From NCBI GenBank assembly GCA_015492915.1, contig WGED01000468.1:1-5288 (forward strand): 5,288 nt of DNA. The letters run 5' to 3'. Position numbers and translations under genes: made by a program. Of this stretch, positions 1 through 5,288 are shown piece by piece. This stretch comes from Cyclobacteriaceae bacterium (GTDB lineage: Bacteria > Bacteroidota > Bacteroidia > Cytophagales > Cyclobacteriaceae). How positions within the stretch are numbered: position 1 is the stretch's first letter; each line of letters opens with the position of its first letter. Below the pieces are notes generated by a model that did not search any database, was not told the DNA's origin, and was given only the letters and a program-made list of their open reading frames with translations.

Positions 1-196
1 GCAATTTAACAGATCCCCTTTTTTTGAGGATCATGGTTTCCATGGCCGGCACCACAATGTGTCGATTCATCGCAAATATTTTTCCCAAAAATCCATGTTA
101 AATCATCTATCAAAATACAATATTAATTAATGGGCCCTCTTATGGAATTTTGACTTAAAGCAATAAATTCGTGTAAGAGATTCCTATTTGTGCTAC
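1..196. other. Leader before the kinase; no gene seen
   Basis: No credible reading frame is visible on either strand. Two small inverted repeats sit at the left edge: GATCC at 12-16 with GGATC at 28-32, and CATGG at 32-36 with CCATG at 40-44 around a TTT loop. Both are short enough to be chance. From about 61 to 190 the sequence is A/T-rich, as expected for a promoter-bearing leader. A TTGACT-like hexamer at 150-155 has no good partner box at the right distance, and TAAATTCG at 164-171 misses the Bacteroidota -7 consensus TAnnTTTG by one base and lies too close to that TTG, so I do not call a promoter. Confidence 0.4.
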
Positions 197-1633
197 ATGG
201 ATATTTATCCAAAAAAAACAGGCGACATCCTTGAAGACAAGCTGCTAAGACATGGTTTATATTTTGGTCTGGCAGTCGTTTCATTGCTGCTGGTTTACGA
301 TTTTTTCTTTACAAAAGATTACGACTCTGTTATATTGGAGTTAGCAACAGGCGTTTTTTTTATCTCCCTTATCTTTACTACACATAAATACAAAACCACG
401 GCGACGCACAGATTATTGATGAGCGTCATTCTTTTTATAATCATCAATGTTGCCTGGCTGACAGGCAGCGGTGTAAATATCATCAATGCGGGCATTTATT
501 TTGTCGCCATTGTATATATTCTGATTATCAACGAAAATAAATACCATGTTTTTATTCTCCCAATCGTTGCAATAGACCTCATTTTCCTGTTTGTCTGGGA
601 ATATTTTTTTTACGAAGGATATGAATGGAAAGAAGTAGCTCATCTTACCATTACAACCAGGTACATCGGGGTTTTGATATTTTTCGTTGTAGGTCTTTAT
701 TTCATTGAATTTTTGAAGATTAATTATCAGGATGAAAGAAACAAACTGTATCTGACCAACACCGTTTTGCAGGAAAAATCCGATAAGGTTGCACTGCAAA
801 ACAGAAAGCTGAGAATAGCCGGGAAGCAAATGCAAGCCGCCAATGCCAGGCTGAAAAGACAGAGAGAAGAACTGATAACGATAAAAAAATCCCTTGAAAA
901 AACAGTTGAGGAAAGAACCGAACATCTCAAAAAAGTCAACAAGAAGTTAAGCGCACAAAATAAGCAGCTCGAGCAGTTTGCTTATATCACTTCGCACAAT
1001 CTGCGCTCCCCGGCCGCACAAATAAAGAGCCTTTCCACACTTATTATCAGTGAATTTGACAATGAGGAAGTAGCCAAAACTTTGTTGAAGCGCCTTGAGG
1101 AGAGTACGGGCCAGTTACTGCAGGTAGTTGAGGACCTCGGGGCAATATTAAAGGTGAAGCAGGATATTCAACAGGCGTTGGAAGACATCGATATCATCGA
1201 AGAGGCCAAAGCAATTATTAAAACTTTACAAACCGTAATAGCAGAAAAGAATATTAAAATCAAAATGCCGGCAGTAAAGCATCTGAAAATCAAAGGGGTC
1301 CGTGCTTATATTTACAGTATCCTGCATAATCTGATCGAAAATGCGATAAAATACAGCGATCCGGCCAAAGATTCTTTCGTCAAGATAGCTGTTGATGAGA
1401 TCCCAGGGTATCATAAGATTTCCATTATTGACAACGGCATCGGCATGGACATGGGAAGGGTTTCTGAAAAGATCTTTCAGATGTACCAGCGGTTTACGGA
1501 CAGGGAATCCGGTCATGGATTTGGACTATTTCTCGTCCGGACACAGATCGAAGCCATGGACGGCAGAATTGAGGTGGAAAGTGTGCTGGGGCAAGGCACT
1601 GCTTTTCATTTGTACTTTCCCAAACAGGATTGA
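197..1633 (+). CDS. Membrane-bound sensor histidine kinase (orphan)
   Basis: Two-component sensor kinase of 478 residues counted from the ATG at 197. Six hydrophobic segments lie at about residues 20-39, 43-63, 71-90, 93-111, 116-136 and 154-173; an even number puts both ends in the cytoplasm. A long charged, heptad-like coiled coil follows (about 175-262) with no recognisable PAS or GAF domain. The phosphoacceptor is His267 in H-N-L-R-S-P, the form typical of Bacteroidota HisKA domains. The HATPase_c domain is complete: N-box with Asn378, Glu381 and Asn382; G1 D-N-G-I-G-M at 412-417; F-box near 426-433; G2 G-H-G-F-G-L at 439-444; G3 G-Q-G-T at 465-468. It ends without a receiver domain, so it is not a hybrid kinase, and no response regulator is in the window. 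An in-frame TTG at 188 would add three residues; I prefer the ATG, although neither has a clear ribosome site. The signal sensed is unknown, perhaps something in or near the membrane. Confidence 0.9.
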   Translation: MDIYPKKTGDILEDKLLRHGLYFGLAVVSLLLVYDFFFTKDYDSVILELATGVFFISLIFTTHKYKTTATHRLLMSVILFIIINVAWLTGSGVNIINAGIYFVAIVYILIINENKYHVFILPIVAIDLIFLFVWEYFFYEGYEWKEVAHLTITTRYIGVLIFFVVGLYFIEFLKINYQDERNKLYLTNTVLQEKSDKVALQNRKLRIAGKQMQAANARLKRQREELITIKKSLEKTVEERTEHLKKVNKKLSAQNKQLEQFAYITSHNLRSPAAQIKSLSTLIISEFDNEEVAKTLLKRLEESTGQLLQVVEDLGAILKVKQDIQQALEDIDIIEEAKAIIKTLQTVIAEKNIKIKMPAVKHLKIKGVRAYIYSILHNLIENAIKYSDPAKDSFVKIAVDEIPGYHKISIIDNGIGMDMGRVSEKIFQMYQRFTDRESGHGFGLFLVRTQIEAMDGRIEVESVLGQGTAFHLYFPKQD

Positions 1634-1672
1634 TCACACCTCCTCAATGCGTCATTTATGAAATACGATTGA

Positions 1673-1694
1673 TTTTCAGTATCTTTTCAGTAGC
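1673..1694. promoter_or_regulatory. 11-nt-period direct repeat upstream of the hydrolase
   Basis: TTTTCAGTATC at 1673-1683 is followed directly by TTTTCAGTAGC at 1684-1694, ten of eleven bases identical. The period of 11 is about one helical turn, so two protein monomers could bind the same DNA face. It lies 43-64 bases before the hydrolase ATG in the 103-base gap after the kinase gene. A role as an activator or repressor site is inference; a chance tandem duplication is equally possible. Confidence 0.3.
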
Positions 1695-1736
1695 ATTACA
1701 GGCAACTACCTTATTTAACTTATTAAAGACAGCCTT

Positions 1737-3026
1737 ATGGAAAAACAGCATAAACCTTCCAGAAGAAAATTTCTCAAAATGACAACAGCTATCAGCGGCC
1801 TGTCGCTGATGCCTTTTTCAATCGATGCCTTCGGCGGGTTTAATCCCGAAGGAATGATGCCCGAAACCGAAAGTGCCAAAAGCATCATCGGCGTATACGG
1901 CCCATGGGCAAATGGTTTGTTGAAGGACCCGCCTAAATTGTCATTGAGAAATGATAAGTGGAACGACGTAGAAAAATGGCGCGTAAAAGCCATGGAGAAA
2001 GCTGAAGAATTGGTCATGCAGCCGGATATCAGGGAGGTAAATCCGAAAGTAACAGTGCATAAAAAATATGAATATGACGGATTAGATATCGAGGAGCTTA
2101 GCTGGCAACTGCCCTATGGCGCACCAACCCGGGCTATACTCTTAAAACCCAAAGGTGCAAAAGGAAGACTGCCTGCCGTGTTGGGTCTCCATGACCATGG
2201 TGGCAAGAAATATTTCGGGCGGCGTAAGATCACCAAAACATCCGACGACCAGCACCCCATGATGAAGGAGCATCAGGAGTATTATTATGAAGGCAGGGCA
2301 TGGGCCAATGAAATTGCCAGGCGCGGCTACGTGGTGCTCGTGAATGATGCTTTCACTTTCGGCAGCCGGCGCGTGCTTTTCAAAAATATGTCGGATATCC
2401 CATGGGGCGACTGCGCAACCAAAGGCTTGTCTGACGACGATCCGGAAAACGCCAAAAACATCGATATATATAATAAATGGGCCGGCACTCATGAACACAT
2501 CATGGCAAAATCACTGTTTTGTGCCGGAACTACCTGGCCGGGAGTATTCCTCGCCGAAGACCGCGTTGCACTGGATATATTAAGCGCCCGTGATGATGTG
2601 GACAAAGGCAGAATAGGTTGCGCCGGATTATCGGGCGGCGGATTGCGGACGGTGTATCTGGGCGGGCTTGACCATCGCATCAAATGCGCTGCAGCAGTGG
2701 GATTTATGAGTACATGGACCGACTTTTTGCTCAACAAATCCTACACCCACACATGGATGACCTATACGCCCGTCCTGCCCAACTTTCTCGATTTTCCGGA
2801 AATTCTGGGCCTGAGGGTGCCACTGCCGACCATGACGCTCAATAACCGCGAGGATGGTTTGTTCACCCTTCCTGAGATGCAACGGGCGGATAAGATATTA
2901 CAGGATGTTTTTGCCAAAGCAAAGGCCTCAGATCACTACAAAGGCAATTTTTACGACGGTCCTCATAAGTTTGACGTCAAAATGCAGGAAGATGCCTTCC
3001 AGTGGTTTGACCAATGGTTAAAGTGA
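1737..3026 (+). CDS. Tat-exported alpha/beta hydrolase, acetyl-xylan-esterase-like
   Basis: Secreted serine hydrolase of 429 residues, probably a carboxylesterase on an acylated carbohydrate or similar ester; the substrate cannot be read from the sequence. The N-terminus carries a textbook twin-arginine signal, S-R-R-K-F-L-K at residues 8-14, then a hydrophobic stretch to about residue 32, which supports the ATG at 1737 and export of a folded protein. The alpha/beta-hydrolase core shows an oxyanion-type H-D-H-G-G at 152-156, the nucleophile elbow G-L-S-G-G with Ser299, a likely acid at Glu372 or Asp373 in N-N-R-E-D-G, and the catalytic His410 in G-P-H-K-F. Family knowledge: this order and length match the Abhydrolase_7 / acetyl xylan esterase-dienelactone hydrolase group, often found near sulfatases and glycan enzymes. 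A region of about 50 residues after the H-D-H-G-G motif is probably a lid or insertion. No strong ribosome site precedes the ATG. CE7 or CE15 membership is less likely given the elbow sequence. Confidence 0.86.
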   Translation: MEKQHKPSRRKFLKMTTAISGLSLMPFSIDAFGGFNPEGMMPETESAKSIIGVYGPWANGLLKDPPKLSLRNDKWNDVEKWRVKAMEKAEELVMQPDIREVNPKVTVHKKYEYDGLDIEELSWQLPYGAPTRAILLKPKGAKGRLPAVLGLHDHGGKKYFGRRKITKTSDDQHPMMKEHQEYYYEGRAWANEIARRGYVVLVNDAFTFGSRRVLFKNMSDIPWGDCATKGLSDDDPENAKNIDIYNKWAGTHEHIMAKSLFCAGTTWPGVFLAEDRVALDILSARDDVDKGRIGCAGLSGGGLRTVYLGGLDHRIKCAAAVGFMSTWTDFLLNKSYTHTWMTYTPVLPNFLDFPEILGLRVPLPTMTLNNREDGLFTLPEMQRADKILQDVFAKAKASDHYKGNFYDGPHKFDVKMQEDAFQWFDQWLK

Positions 3027-3057
3027 TTTTCATGCCACCCCTTCGGGGTTAAAATCA
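3024..3057 (+). terminator. Hairpin starting at the hydrolase stop codon (possible transcript end)
   Basis: The outer arms TGATTTT (3024-3030) and AAAATCA (3051-3057) are perfect complements, and the first begins with the TGA stop codon. An inner stem ACCCC (3037-3041) / GGGGT (3045-3049) closes a TTC loop. The transcript would fold into a two-part hairpin immediately after translation ends. There is no following U-run, so it is not a canonical intrinsic terminator; it may instead protect the 3' end of the hydrolase mRNA. It is also the left end of the repeat cluster at 3032-3233. Confidence 0.4.
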
Positions 3058-3233
3058 TTGAAATGTCATGGGGTCTATAATCTTGTCATCCCTTCGGGAT
3101 TGCATTTTGATAAAAACCGATACGCTTTTCTAATAACCCGGCGGCAAATCCATATACTTTCGCAAACCCCAAAGGGGTGACACGATTATAGAAAATCATC
3201 ATCGCTTCATGACCAACCCTGAAAGGGTGGCAT
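3032..3233. repeat. Composite palindromic repeat: four 5-3-5 hairpins in nested inverted pairs
   Basis: Four short hairpins with 5-bp stems and 3-nt loops occur at 3037-3049 (ACCCC TTC GGGGT), 3088-3100 (ATCCC TTC GGGAT), 3166-3178 (ACCCC AAA GGGGT) and 3216-3228 (ACCCT GAA AGGGT). They form two nested inverted pairs. The outer arms 3032-3050 and 3215-3233 match at 17 of 19 positions as reverse complements, and the inner arms 3074-3092 and 3174-3192 also match at 17 of 19. The two outer-arm mismatches replace a C-G stem pair by T-A, so pairing is conserved. The segments between outer and inner hairpins share AAAATCAT then TCATG in direct orientation. This looks like an intergenic REP/BIME-like or MITE-like element. 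No gene lies inside it. Confidence 0.75.
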
Positions 3234-3245
3234 ATCTTTGGTATA

Positions 3246-3270
3246 CATGAAAAACAGGCGTTTTTTCATG
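3246..3270. repeat. Perfect 9-bp inverted repeat with 7-nt loop
   Basis: CATGAAAAA at 3246-3254 and TTTTTCATG at 3262-3270 are exact reverse complements around CAGGCGT. The stem is A/T-rich apart from its ends, and no T-run follows on either side, so an intrinsic terminator is unlikely. It lies between the repeat cluster and the sulfatase promoter, about 60 bases upstream of the -33 region, where an upstream regulator site could sit. Function is unknown. Confidence 0.5.
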
Positions 3271-3330
3271 GATTCAGGCATGTCAAAAGGCAAAGAATGA
3301 GTAAATTGAAACATTATGTTTTCGTGAATA

Positions 3331-3357
3331 TTGCATTGAAGTCAATGCATACATTTG
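3331..3357 (+). promoter_or_regulatory. Bacteroidota-type promoter of the sulfatase gene
   Basis: TACATTTG at 3350-3357 matches the Bacteroidota -7 consensus TAnnTTTG exactly. A TTG at 3331-3333 lies 16 bases upstream and can serve as the -33 element, slightly closer than the spacing I recall for this phylum. The start site would fall near 3361-3365, giving a short A/T-rich leader of about 15-20 bases before the ATG at 3380, with no Shine-Dalgarno sequence, as is common in this phylum. The sulfatase can therefore be transcribed without read-through from the hydrolase. Confidence 0.6.
3332..3349. promoter_or_regulatory. Operator-like perfect palindrome filling the promoter spacer
   Basis: TGCATTGA (3332-3339) and TCAATGCA (3342-3349) are exact reverse complements separated by AG, an 18-base 8-2-8 palindrome. 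It overlaps the proposed -33 TTG and ends at the base before the -7 box. A dimeric helix-turn-helix protein bound there would be expected to block RNA polymerase, or to twist the spacer as MerR-type activators do. The binding protein is not identifiable here. Confidence 0.55.
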
Positions 3358-3379
3358 TTTCTAAAATTGATCTAAAACC

Positions 3380-4957
3380 ATGAAAATCAGGCCTTTTTTA
3401 CTTGCTGGTCTCGTCGCCCTGTCGCTTGCATGCTCCAGTTGCGAAAAAAGGCCTGTTGCTCATGACCCGCCCAACATCCTGGTATGCATTGCCGACGACG
3501 CCTCCTGGCCCCACATGAGCGCCTACGGAACTTCATGGATCAAAACGCCCGCTTTTGACAAAGTCGCCACAGAAGGCATCCTCTTCACCCGTGCTTACAC
3601 GCCGAATGCCAAATGCGCTCCATCACGCGCCTGCCTGCTCACAGGCCGCAACTCGTGGCAACTGGAAGAAGCGGCTAATCACTGGTGCTATTTTCCCCGG
3701 AAATTCAAAACGTATGTGGAGGCGCTCGGTGAAAACGGATATTTCACAGGTCACACAGCCAAAGGATGGGCACCGGGCATCGCGCTGACTGCTGACGGAA
3801 TGAAAAGAGAATTAACGGGAAAAGCTTATAACGATGCGAAAACAGACCCTCCCACTACGGGCGTCTCAAAAATAGATTATGCCTCCAACTTTGAAAAATT
3901 CCTGCAGGATAAGCCCGAAGGCAAACCTTTTTGCTTCTGGTATGGCGGTTACGAACCGCACAGGCGGTATGAATACGGTTCGGGCATAAACAAAGGCAAC
4001 AAGCAATTGAGCGATATCGACCAGGTTTTTGACTTCTGGCCCGACAATGACACCGTGCGCACCGATATGCTGGACTATGCTTTCGAACTGGAATATTTCG
4101 ATCGCCACCTTATGAGAATGCTGCAAACGCTGGAGGAAGAAGGTTTGCTCGACAATACCATTATTGTCGTAACGGCAGATAACGGCATGCCCTTTCCACG
4201 CATCAAGGGGCAGGAATACGAATATTCCAATCACATACCCATGGCTATCATGTGGAAGAATGGCATCAGATCGCCCGGCCGGGTGGTGGATGACTTTGTG
4301 AGCTTTATTGACCTCGCGCCTACCTTTCTTGAATTGGCAGGCATTTCCGAGAATAGGTCGGGTATGGCTGCTATACAGGGGAAAAGCCTGACGGATATTT
4401 TTTATACCGAAAAAGAGGGTATCATAAGCGAATCCCGTGACCATGTGCTTATCGGAAAAGAGCGCCATGACGTCGGCCGGCCTTATGATGTTGGCTATCC
4501 CATCAGGGGCATTGTGAAAGGAGACTTCCTCTACATCCGCAATTTTGAAACAGACAGATGGCCCGCAGGCGATCCTGTTACAGGATATCTGAACTGCGAC
4601 GGCAGCCCGACAAAAACGGTGATCCTGAATCTCCACCGGCAGGATATGGCGGATATGTTCTGGCCGCTTTCTTTCGGCAAAAGAGTGAAGGACGAGCTGT
4701 ACTACATAAAAGACGACCCTGAGTGCATGAGAAATCTGGCATTCCACGACGATCACCGACCTCTCATGGAATCCATGAAAAAACAGCTATTTTCCGAACT
4801 TAAAAAACAGGGGGACCCAAGGATGTCCGGTCAGGGGCATATTTTTGATGAATATCCATACGCCGACAAGCGCTCGGCACATTTTTACGAACGCTATATG
4901 AGTGGCGAAAAGCTCAATGCCAGCTGGGTGAATCCGATGGATTTTGAAAAGCACTGA
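3380..4957 (+). CDS. Type I sulfatase, N-sulfoglucosamine sulfohydrolase-like, probable lipoprotein
   Basis: Sulfuric ester or sulfamate hydrolase of 525 residues that would release sulfate from a sulfated glycan or related compound outside the cytoplasm. The N-terminus is a signal peptide with cysteines at 18 and 21; either could be the lipidated residue, though neither lipobox is perfect. The sulfatase signature C-A-P-S-R is at 79-83, with Cys79 to be converted to formylglycine (CxPSR, the form used by anaerobic sulfatase-maturing enzymes). L-L-T-G-R follows at 86-90. Metal and active-site candidates are Asp39, Asp40, Arg83, Lys128, His194 (P-H-R-R-Y), Asp267, Asn268 and Lys276. The D-N-G-M-P-F-P segment, Y-P-I-R at 373-376 and the E-L-Y-Y-I-K-D-D-P tail at 439-447 align by eye with human SGSH, which suggests the S1_8-like branch. 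The usual His two residues after the active-site Lys is Trp130 here. Length is normal for the family, and it has its own promoter. The substrate is not proven: other sulfated sugars remain possible. Confidence 0.92.
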   Translation: MKIRPFLLAGLVALSLACSSCEKRPVAHDPPNILVCIADDASWPHMSAYGTSWIKTPAFDKVATEGILFTRAYTPNAKCAPSRACLLTGRNSWQLEEAANHWCYFPRKFKTYVEALGENGYFTGHTAKGWAPGIALTADGMKRELTGKAYNDAKTDPPTTGVSKIDYASNFEKFLQDKPEGKPFCFWYGGYEPHRRYEYGSGINKGNKQLSDIDQVFDFWPDNDTVRTDMLDYAFELEYFDRHLMRMLQTLEEEGLLDNTIIVVTADNGMPFPRIKGQEYEYSNHIPMAIMWKNGIRSPGRVVDDFVSFIDLAPTFLELAGISENRSGMAAIQGKSLTDIFYTEKEGIISESRDHVLIGKERHDVGRPYDVGYPIRGIVKGDFLYIRNFETDRWPAGDPVTGYLNCDGSPTKTVILNLHRQDMADMFWPLSFGKRVKDELYYIKDDPECMRNLAFHDDHRPLMESMKKQLFSELKKQGDPRMSGQGHIFDEYPYADKRSAHFYERYMSGEKLNASWVNPMDFEKH

Positions 4958-5026
4958 TGCGTGGATAATTTTTATCTGAGGAGCCAGACCTCCTGAGGGG
5001 GAGTATTGAACGTCTATGAAACACCA
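4958..5026. other. Gap after the sulfatase; weak hairpin only
   Basis: The only structure is a 5-bp inverted repeat, AGGAG at 4979-4983 and CTCCT at 4990-4994, followed by a G-rich run and not by T residues. It does not meet the usual pattern of an intrinsic terminator. No reading frame of interest is present. Confidence 0.4.
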
Positions 5027-5128
5027 AGTCACCCTGAATTAATTTCAGGGTCTCGTAACGGGATGCGGAATGGAAAATGAGCGTCGTTACTTCAATCACC
5101 AGGATGCTGAAATGAATTCAGCATGACT
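5027..5128. repeat. Cloverleaf-like palindromic repeat
   Basis: The outer arms AGTC (5027-5030) and GACT (5125-5128) pair. Directly inside them are two 8-bp hairpins with 5-nt loops: ACCCTGAA/TTCAGGGT at 5031-5051 and ATGCTGAA/TTCAGCAT at 5104-5124. Between these a third stem is possible, GTAACG (5055-5060) with CGTTAC (5085-5090). The two hairpins share the CTGAA/TTCAG core, and their outer base pairs differ in a compensated way (CC/GG against TG/CA), which suggests that structure is maintained. The wording resembles intergenic repeats I recall from many Bacteroidota genomes; copy number in this genome is unknown. Confidence 0.65.
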
Positions 5129-5242
5129 AAGTGGAGTAGAAGGCGCAGCCCGAAGAATCTGCCGATATGGACCACAAACCATCGCCATCATGTTGACAAT
5201 GGGAGACCCTTCGCTCAGCTCTGTATTCTAAGGTAAAACCAA
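5129..5242. other. Probable degenerate repeat tail and leader
   Basis: This stretch continues from the palindromic element. Phrases such as GCAGCCCGAAGAATCTG (5145-5161) and GAGACCCTTCGCTCAG (5203-5218) resemble parts of intergenic repeats that I recall from Bacteroidota genomes, so it is probably a decayed repeat. The last 20 or so bases are A-rich and could be the leader of a gene starting at 5243. No reading frame of its own is supported. Confidence 0.35.
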
Positions 5243-5288
5243 ATGTTTATTAAAAAATTTAAGCAGCATGTTGATAAAGCGGCACATA
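5243..5288 (+). CDS. Possible start of a further gene, cut by the window end
   Basis: An ATG at 5243 opens a frame with no stop to the end of the window (15 full codons, M-F-I-K-K-F-K-Q-H-V-D-K-A-A-H). The preceding bases (AAGGTAAAACCAA) are A-rich, like the leaders of the other genes here, and include a weak AAGG. The composition is that of a normal basic, soluble N-terminus. Fifteen codons are too few to recognise a family, and an open stretch of this length occurs often by chance. Confidence 0.3.
   Translation, partial: MFIKKFKQHVDKAAH

Noticed and set aside
188..196. TTG start for the kinase three codons upstream
   Set aside because: An ATG follows at 197 and the extra residues add nothing recognisable. 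A weak purine run at 175-180 is better spaced for the TTG, so it is not excluded, only less likely.
1644..1651. Second copy of the promoter palindrome half-site (TCAATGCG)
   Set aside because: Only one arm is present, with one mismatch, and similar octamers occur inside the kinase coding region, so chance is sufficient.
1680..1687. Promoter box TATCTTTT before the hydrolase
   Set aside because: It misses the last G of TAnnTTTG and has no TTG at a suitable distance upstream.
3037..3228. CRISPR-like array from the repeated ACCCC hairpins
   Set aside because: Repeat units are short, unequal in spacing, in both orientations, and not identical; no cas gene is present.
3866..4756. A 296-residue open frame on the minus strand
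   Set aside because: It lies wholly inside the sulfatase gene, whose catalytic motifs are intact on the + strand, and its translation shows no recognisable domain; it is an antisense shadow.
4979..4994. Intrinsic terminator after the sulfatase
   Set aside because: The stem is only 5 bp and is followed by G residues, not a T-run.
4914..5099. Short minus-strand frame over the sulfatase end and repeat
   Set aside because: It spans the palindromic repeat, overlaps the sulfatase end, and its translation has no recognisable features.
5027..5128. tRNA or small structured RNA gene suggested by the cloverleaf shape
   Set aside because: Stem lengths and loops do not match a tRNA; the 4-bp outer stem and 8-bp hairpins with 5-nt loops fit a palindromic intergenic repeat better.

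Overview
The window looks like chromosomal DNA of a member of the Bacteroidota. The evidence is the H-N-L-R-S-P phosphoacceptor box of the histidine kinase, the A/T-rich leaders without clear Shine-Dalgarno sequences, an exact TAnnTTTG-type -7 promoter box before the sulfatase, a lipoprotein-type sulfatase, and intergenic palindromic repeats of a kind I recall as common in this phylum (not checked). Genus and species cannot be given. The kinase gene is visibly more A/T-rich than the two enzyme genes.

Layout, all genes on the + strand: (i) 1-196, leader with no convincing gene; (ii) 197-1633, a six-helix membrane sensor histidine kinase with no response regulator in view; (iii) 1634-1736, a short gap with an 11-nt-period direct repeat; (iv) 1737-3026, a Tat-exported alpha/beta hydrolase of the acetyl-xylan-esterase / dienelactone-hydrolase type; (v) 3027-3379, a gap with four related 5-3-5 hairpins arranged as two nested inverted pairs, a separate perfect 9-bp inverted repeat, and a Bacteroidota-type promoter whose spacer is a perfect 8-2-8 palindrome; (vi) 3380-4957, a type I (formylglycine) sulfatase resembling N-sulfoglucosamine sulfohydrolase; (vii) 4958-5288, mostly palindromic repeat sequence, with a possible new reading frame starting at 5243 and running off the end.

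The hydrolase and sulfatase are both predicted to be exported and would fit removal of ester and sulfate decorations from an external glycan or related compound. This is inference: no glycoside hydrolase, SusC/SusD pair or sulfatase-maturing enzyme lies in the window. The sulfatase appears to have its own promoter with a built-in operator-like palindrome, so it may be regulated separately from the hydrolase. The kinase could be a regulator of these genes, but only proximity suggests it.

No clearly new multi-gene system is visible. The most interesting signals are non-coding: the promoter-spacer palindrome, and two composite palindromic elements (3032-3233 and 5027-5128) whose paired arms show compensatory base changes.
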